From: CAZEDL01 sp964585245
GTDB taxonomy: Bacteria; Patescibacteriota; Patescibacteriia; Magasanikbacterales; GWA2-37-8
DNA length: 16,037 nucleotides
Direction of reading: 5' to 3'
NCBI GenBank assembly: GCA_964585245.1
Contig: CAZPCV010000031.1
Location: 1 to 16,037 of the forward strand
In this document: positions 12,381-16,037 of the stretch, one piece after another
Position numbering within the stretch: the stretch's first letter is position 1
Layout of the letters: every line of letters begins with the position of its first letter
Translations under genes and position numbers: made by a program
Notes under the pieces: generated by a model
Database searches by the model: none
What the model saw: the letters and a program-made list of their open reading frames with translations, nothing else
What the model was told of the DNA's origin: nothing

Positions 12381-13484
12381 TTACTGCCCTCTCCCCACCA
12401 TACTCTCCACGATCCCCAAAAGCAACAAATTGATAATGAGTGATGACCCTCCATAGCTAACGAGCGGCAGTGTCACCCCAGTCACTGGCAACAGCCCCAC
12501 CTCTGCCCCTACATTAATAATTAACTGGCTAAAAAATAATACCATAACCCCACTCACTGTCGCCAACACAAAGTCATCCTTTGTCCGATAAATAATAAGA
12601 TACAAACGATACAGCAAAACACTATACAAAACAAGCATCACGACTGCGCCCGCAAATCCCAATTCTTCGGCTATCACCGAAAACACGAAATCGGTTTGGG
12701 CTTCGGGCAAAAAACGCAACTGACTCTGCGATCCAAACCCCAGGCCTCGCCCGAACCATTGACCGCTCCCTACCGCAATAATCGCCTGGGTTACATTATA
12801 CCCGGTGCCGAGCGGATCACGCTCTGGATTTACAAAATTACGAAGCCGGTCTTTCTGATAATCTTTCAACAAGAACCCCCAGGCGATTATCGAAAAAATC
12901 GCCATCGCAACCCCTAAGTATACAAAAAATTGGCGCCGTGCCCCCACCACATACATGAGTCCAAGCCAAATGAGGCCGAGGAGCACCCCCGACCCTAGAT
13001 CCGGCTGAAGCATGGTTAACCCAATTAAAATTAACGTGACTATACCTGTACCCACAAAAAACAACGGGCGCTCAAACCGGCGGCCGGAGTGCACGATAAT
13101 ATAGGCGAGCATGAGAATCAGTGCCACCTTGGCGAATTCTACCGGCTGAAAAGAAAACCCGCCGATTACGAACCAGCCGCGCGTGCCGCGAATAGTCTGC
13201 CCCAAAAATAATACAGCGGTCAAAAGAAGTGCTCCTCCCAAATACCCCAGCTTCGCGATGGAACGAAAAAAACTATAATGAGTCAAACTGGCAGCTACAA
13301 ACACCCCTAAGCCGATCCCCAATGCCAGCAATTGTTTTCGAAAGTACAATGATGATTCGCCTCGAGATAAATCAACGCTATAAATCGCTTCTAGCCCCAA
13401 AGCTATCAATAACAAAGCCGCCCCTGCCAACACCCAATCAAATTTCACTCGCCGCCAGGCTGCCAAATTAATCATACCATTCAT
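12381..13484 (-). CDS. rodA: rod-shape SEDS peptidoglycan glycosyltransferase RodA
   Basis: RodA polymerises lipid II into glycan strands during side-wall growth, working with a class B penicillin-binding protein. The 367-residue membrane protein shows about ten helices and the SEDS signatures: RGTRGWFVIGGFSFQPVEFAK, QPDLGSG (about 160-166), the long loop YNVTQAIIAVGSG...GRGLGFGSQSQLRFLPEAQTDFVF, and LPVTGVTLPLVSYGGSS near the C-terminus. E116 and K119 (VEFAK) and D265 (TDFVF) match the conserved catalytic-cavity residues. GSQSQLRFLPEAQTDF points to RodA rather than FtsW. The start at 13484 lies 6 bp after the stop of the upstream gene; MINL three codons later is an alternative. The SD is weak. 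The upstream neighbour is a membrane-anchored protein and the downstream one a D,D-dipeptidase, so this is a cell-envelope operon. Confidence 0.95.
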   Translation of the reverse strand: MNGMINLAAWRRVKFDWVLAGAALLLIALGLEAIYSVDLSRGESSLYFRKQLLALGIGLGVFVAASLTHYSFFRSIAKLGYLGGALLLTAVLFLGQTIRGTRGWFVIGGFSFQPVEFAKVALILMLAYIIVHSGRRFERPLFFVGTGIVTLILIGLTMLQPDLGSGVLLGLIWLGLMYVVGARRQFFVYLGVAMAIFSIIAWGFLLKDYQKDRLRNFVNPERDPLGTGYNVTQAIIAVGSGQWFGRGLGFGSQSQLRFLPEAQTDFVFSVIAEELGFAGAVVMLVLYSVLLYRLYLIIYRTKDDFVLATVSGVMVLFFSQLIINVGAEVGLLPVTGVTLPLVSYGGSSLIINLLLLGIVESMVGRGQ

Positions 13485-13490
13485 GCCAGA

Positions 13491-14366
13491 TTACTTTTCC
13501 GGTTCCAGATAGTCATCTTTATTAAACAGATCAATCAGAGGAAACACTTTCACTTCACTCACCGACAAACTCGGAGCAAAACTATACAAATCAACTTTTT
13601 TAGCCGACTGCGACGTAAAATTCGCAATCGTCAACGGAATGATTCCCACCAAGGTGCTCTGATCGTACAGCCCGACATAAAATTGCGGCGCAGCGTAACT
13701 ATACGGGCTGTTATTAGTCAGAGTAAATGAAATTACGGCGCTGGCGGTTTCGGTGCCCGCACTCTTGAAATCGAAATTGGTTATACCAAAATTAAGCCGC
13801 TCTCCTAGCCAGGCCGACACATTGGGAATAGCGTGATTAGATATCCGTTTCCACGTAATATTTTGCAATTGCACTTCCGGATTCGCCGAATACGAGCCGC
13901 TTTTGAGCCCCAGTAACGCCAGGGGCCGCTGTTCACCAGGTAATAAAAAGCCTGACTGAGGCGGCGTGGACTGGCCGTTTATTAAAAAGGAATATTCAAA
14001 CCGGGCCGCAAAGCGCGGATTAGGATTGCGCACCTCGGCCACTAGATCGTATTTATCAATCCCACCAGAAAAGACGCGGGCGTTAACTATTTGCAACGAT
14101 TGCGCGGTAAAACGCGGGTTAATTAAGGTGTAATCCGGGAACGTACGCACACTACGATTAAACGCTGCTCCCCGATCCGAGAGCGCGATACTGACCTCTT
14201 GCCAACCCCTCCAACCTGCATACGCAAAAAATACAACACTTACTAGCGATAACACCACCGTTACCACTCGATACAGAGCCAAACGGTTCGTCACAAACCA
14301 GATACCGTATTTCAAGGTTTGGGTATCTAATTCCTGCGCCGGGTCTTGATACAATTCAAAAGTCCG
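13491..14366 (-). CDS. membrane-anchored protein of unknown function, 5' end lost in gap
   Basis: The last 291 residues are present; the start lies in or beyond the N-run. A TTG-start frame that appears to continue across the gap to 14507 is an artefact of reading the Ns, and would overlap the rnpB promoter. The fragment has a cytoplasmic stretch (RTFELYQDPAQELDTQTLKY), one membrane helix (about 40-58, VVTVVLSLVSVVFFAYAG) and an outside region of about 230 residues. That region is beta-rich with two similar segments, one with VAEVRNPNPRFAARFEYSF and one with AVISFTLTNNSPYSYAAPQF. The pattern recalls LEA14/WHy-like or Ig-like domains, but I cannot assign a family. It sits 6 bp before rodA in the same operon, which suggests an envelope role. 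Confidence 0.75.
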   Translation of the reverse strand, partial: RTFELYQDPAQELDTQTLKYGIWFVTNRLALYRVVTVVLSLVSVVFFAYAGWRGWQEVSIALSDRGAAFNRSVRTFPDYTLINPRFTAQSLQIVNARVFSGGIDKYDLVAEVRNPNPRFAARFEYSFLINGQSTPPQSGFLLPGEQRPLALLGLKSGSYSANPEVQLQNITWKRISNHAIPNVSAWLGERLNFGITNFDFKSAGTETASAVISFTLTNNSPYSYAAPQFYVGLYDQSTLVGIIPLTIANFTSQSAKKVDLYSFAPSLSVSEVKVFPLIDLFNKDDYLEPEK

Positions 14367-14466
14367 NNNNNNNNNNNNNNNNNNNNNNNNNNNNNNNNNN
14401 NNNNNNNNNNNNNNNNNNNNNNNNNNNNNNNNNNNNNNNNNNNNNNNNNNNNNNNNNNNNNNNNNN
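14367..14466. other. assembly gap of 100 N
   Basis: Exactly 100 N, the usual placeholder for a scaffold gap of unknown length. It removes the 5' end of the 13491-14366 gene and possibly more, so the link between the minus-strand block and rnpB rests on scaffolding only. Confidence 0.99.
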
Positions 14467-14491
14467 ATAGTATATCTAAAAACCCTGTATA

Positions 14492-14520
14492 TTGACAAAT
14501 AAGCCAAAAAATGGTTAACT
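14492..14520 (+). promoter_or_regulatory. promoter of RNase P RNA
   Basis: TTGACA (14492-14497) and TTAACT (14515-14520) are 17 bp apart. The predicted start, about 7 bp after the -10, falls at GGTCTA (14527), the 5' strand of helix P1. Confidence 0.75.
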
Positions 14521-14522
14521 AT

Positions 14523-14925
14523 GCGCGGTCTATTACAGATAATCGCCCCGACTCAGTCGGGGAGGAAAGTCCGAACATCCAAACCCCGACCAGGTCGGGG
14601 GGAAAAGGATAGTGGGTAACGCCCACCCTTCGATTCGCAACGTTTCGAAGCGGGACAGTGGCACAGAGACAATACTAATCCCGACTTGTCGGGATGAAAG
14701 GTGAAAAGTGCAGGGAGGTTCTAACTCTTAAGACTAGAGCCACTCTGCTCAAACGCTGGTGACAGCGTTTCGTGCTAAACCCTATCTGATGCAAGAACAG
14801 CGCCCCGACCATGTCGAGGTGAAAAGTTCGTTCGCTTGATCCTGCTAGCAATAGCAGGACTAGATAAATGATTATCATCCCGACCTAGTCGGGACACAAA
14901 ATTCGGCTTATACTACTAGACCACA
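14523..14925 (+). ncRNA. rnpB: RNase P RNA, class A-like
   Basis: This is the catalytic RNA that trims tRNA 5' ends. Conserved blocks appear in order: GAGGAAAGTCCGAACATCC (about 14562), GGGTAACGCCCA, GACAGTGGCACAGAGACAAT, GGTGAAAAGTGC, GCTAAACCC, TAGATAAATGATTATC, and the 3' block ACACAAAATTCGGCTTATA. P1 pairs GGTCTA (14527-14532) with TAGACC (14917-14922). The length of about 400 nt is normal. Five peripheral hairpins carry nearly the same CCCGAC...GTCGGG palindrome (14546, 14584, 14679, 14803, 14878). It has its own promoter and terminator. Ends are estimated from helix P1. Confidence 0.95.
14546..14894 (+). repeat. five CCCGAC/GTCGGG palindromes within rnpB
   Basis: Copies: CCCCGACTCAGTCGGGG (14546-14562), CCCCGACCAGGTCGGGG (14584-14600), TCCCGACTTGTCGGGA (14679-14694), CCCCGACCATGTCGAGG (14803-14819, one mismatch) and TCCCGACCTAGTCGGGA (14878-14894). 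Stems are nearly identical; loops differ. Each falls where class A RNase P has a variable peripheral helix end. Confidence 0.85.
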
Positions 14926-14955
14926 TTTTCCCCCGGCAACGGGGGTTTTTGTTTT
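14926..14955 (+). terminator. terminator of rnpB
   Basis: CCCCCG-GCAA-CGGGGG stem with a GNRA tetraloop (14930-14945), followed by TTTTTGTTTT. Confidence 0.9.
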
Positions 14956-14957
14956 AA

Positions 14958-14986
14958 TTGACTCACCATGTTTTTTAGCCTAAAAT
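14958..14986 (+). promoter_or_regulatory. promoter of the sugar phosphotransferase gene, near-leaderless
   Basis: TTGACT (14958-14963) and TAAAAT (14981-14986) are 17 bp apart. The ATG at 14995 begins only 9 bp after the -10, so transcription should start at or within a few bases of the start codon. Confidence 0.6.
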
Positions 14987-14994
14987 ATGGCTAT

Positions 14995-16037
14995 ATGAAA
15001 CGTTTTGAACTTTTTTTTACTTTCCTGCAGCTTCCGCTCGATTATCTCTGCCTTATCCTCGCCGCCGGCACTGCGTATGCCCTGCGCTTTTCCGAGACGA
15101 TCGTGGCGCTGCGTCCGGTTTTTTTTACGTTCAGCCTGCCTTTTCAGCGGTACCTCGAAATAACAAGTGTCGTGGCGCTCGGCTGGATCGCCATCTTCAT
15201 TCTTTCGGGCCTCTACAATACCAACCCGAATCGTAAATTCGCCAACGAAATCACCAGCATTGTGATGGCTTGCTCGACCAGCTTTGCCGCCATTACCATT
15301 TATGTATTTTTTACCTTACAGCGTTTTGACTCACGTTTCTTGGTAGTAACCGGCTGGATTATAGCGACGATCTATATAGTAATCGGCCGCTTGTTATTAC
15401 GGGGATTAAAAACACTGCTGTACCGTTTCGGATTCGGTTTGCGCCGCACCATTATTATCGGCACCGCGGCCGTGTCCGACAGCATCGTGCACGCCTTGAA
15501 AACCGAGCCGCAACGCGGCTATGCGGTAATTGGTATTTTCCCAAATTTTTCTGCCGCTGTCGCTAAAAAAATCACCTCGCTTTCTCCAGACGAAATTATT
15601 CTCACCAATCCCGTGCGCGACGAAGCCGATACGCTCGCGATGATTGATTTTGCCAACGAACATCATATTGCTTTTAAATACTCGGCCGATTTATTCGCTA
15701 CCATTTCGACCAACATGGCCGTATCTACTATTGCCGGCATTCCGATTATTGAGCTGCGCCAAACCCGACTCACCGGCTGGGGGCGCATCATCAAGCGCGG
15801 TATCGATATTATCGGCTCGCTCGCCCTAATTATCATCTGCTTTCCGTTGTACCTCACCATCTCTCTAATCATCCTCATCGAGAGCGGCCACCCAATCCTG
15901 TATCGCAATCGCCGGGTTGGTCAAAATAGCCAGGAATTTTATACGCTAAAATTCCGCTCTATGTTCCAGCAATTTTGTACGGGCGAACAATTTGGAACGG
16001 CTGGCGCTGCAGCTCTCCAAATGGAAGAAAAATTAAT
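14995..16037 (+). CDS. undecaprenyl-phosphate sugar phosphotransferase (WbaP/ExoY-type), 3' end off the window
   Basis: The family moves a sugar-1-phosphate from a nucleotide sugar to undecaprenyl phosphate, the first membrane step of exopolysaccharide, capsule or glycan synthesis. 347 codons are present, still open at the edge. Residues about 10-140 hold four hydrophobic segments (LDYLCLILAAGTAYALRF; VVALGWIAIFILSGLYN; a third near 88-105; VVTGWIIATIYIVIGRLLL). A Rossmann-like CoA-binding-type domain follows (RRTIIIGTAAVSDSIVHAL, about 150-240). The catalytic bacterial sugar transferase domain begins with KRGIDIIGSLALIII (about 267), then ESGHPILYRNRRVGQN and the FYTLKFRSM motif. The rest of the catalytic part, including the usual Asp-Glu region and C-terminus, lies beyond the window. 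The sugar cannot be told. No SD; the near-leaderless promoter supports the ATG at 14995. Confidence 0.9.
   Translation, partial: MKRFELFFTFLQLPLDYLCLILAAGTAYALRFSETIVALRPVFFTFSLPFQRYLEITSVVALGWIAIFILSGLYNTNPNRKFANEITSIVMACSTSFAAITIYVFFTLQRFDSRFLVVTGWIIATIYIVIGRLLLRGLKTLLYRFGFGLRRTIIIGTAAVSDSIVHALKTEPQRGYAVIGIFPNFSAAVAKKITSLSPDEIILTNPVRDEADTLAMIDFANEHHIAFKYSADLFATISTNMAVSTIAGIPIIELRQTRLTGWGRIIKRGIDIIGSLALIIICFPLYLTISLIILIESGHPILYRNRRVGQNSQEFYTLKFRSMFQQFCTGEQFGTAGAAALQMEEKL

Noticed and set aside
14467..14507. N-terminal extension of the membrane-protein gene across the gap
   Set aside because: It uses a TTG start, reads through 100 Ns and overlaps the rnpB promoter; the gap length is unknown, so the frame across it means nothing.

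Overview
The window is a metagenome-style scaffold piece with one 100-N assembly gap at 14367-14466. It looks like a small-genome bacterium of the Candidate Phyla Radiation (Patescibacteria) type. This is inferred from the shortened UvrA, the many short unrecognised proteins, the frequent lack of Shine-Dalgarno (SD) sites before housekeeping genes, and a class A-like RNase P RNA. It is not proven by any single marker. The standard genetic code fits all the genes.

Region by region. 1-666 (minus) is the 5' part of an unrecognised gene. 667-1915 is a cluster of three very small genes: a 37-aa secreted peptide, an 80-aa secreted or lipoprotein-like protein and a 30-aa hydrophobic peptide. Each has a recognisable promoter, a clear SD and elaborate RNA structure or a terminator after its stop. 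1916-2335 holds two copies (C and A) of a dispersed stem-loop repeat. 2336-4972 (minus) is uvrA. 5056-5404 is structured non-coding sequence. 5405-5599 (minus) is a 64-aa Cys-rich/Pro-rich secreted protein, divergent from a 114-aa hypothetical gene (5779-6123). 6249-6501 is a long leader before a POT-family peptide transporter (6502-8178), followed by a possible 37-aa membrane peptide and a 182-aa protein with an internal duplication. 8936-9298 holds repeat copy B, inverted relative to A. 9299-14366 (minus) is a co-directional block: an unrecognised membrane-anchored protein cut by the gap, rodA, a VanX-like D,D-dipeptidase and uvrB. 14523-14955 is rnpB with its promoter and terminator. 14995 to the end is an undecaprenyl-phosphate sugar phosphotransferase with a near-leaderless promoter.

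Two gene styles coexist. DNA repair, cell-wall and hypothetical genes are mixed in base composition, rich in AAA/ATT codons and usually lack a good SD. The peptide transporter and the small secreted proteins are GC-rich at third positions and have strong SDs. The transporter and the 80-aa protein even begin with the same twelve bases. This may reflect high expression or a separate origin. A guess is that secreted peptides and peptide uptake belong together.

Other points to follow up: an in-frame insertion with 13-bp terminal inverted repeats inside uvrB; a related KEQGT-coding repeat at two more places in uvrA and uvrB; a UvrA without its insertion domain; five near-identical CCCGAC/GTCGGG hairpins in RNase P RNA; and the three-copy dispersed repeat, two copies of which bracket the 6.7-kb uvrA-to-transporter segment in inverted orientation.
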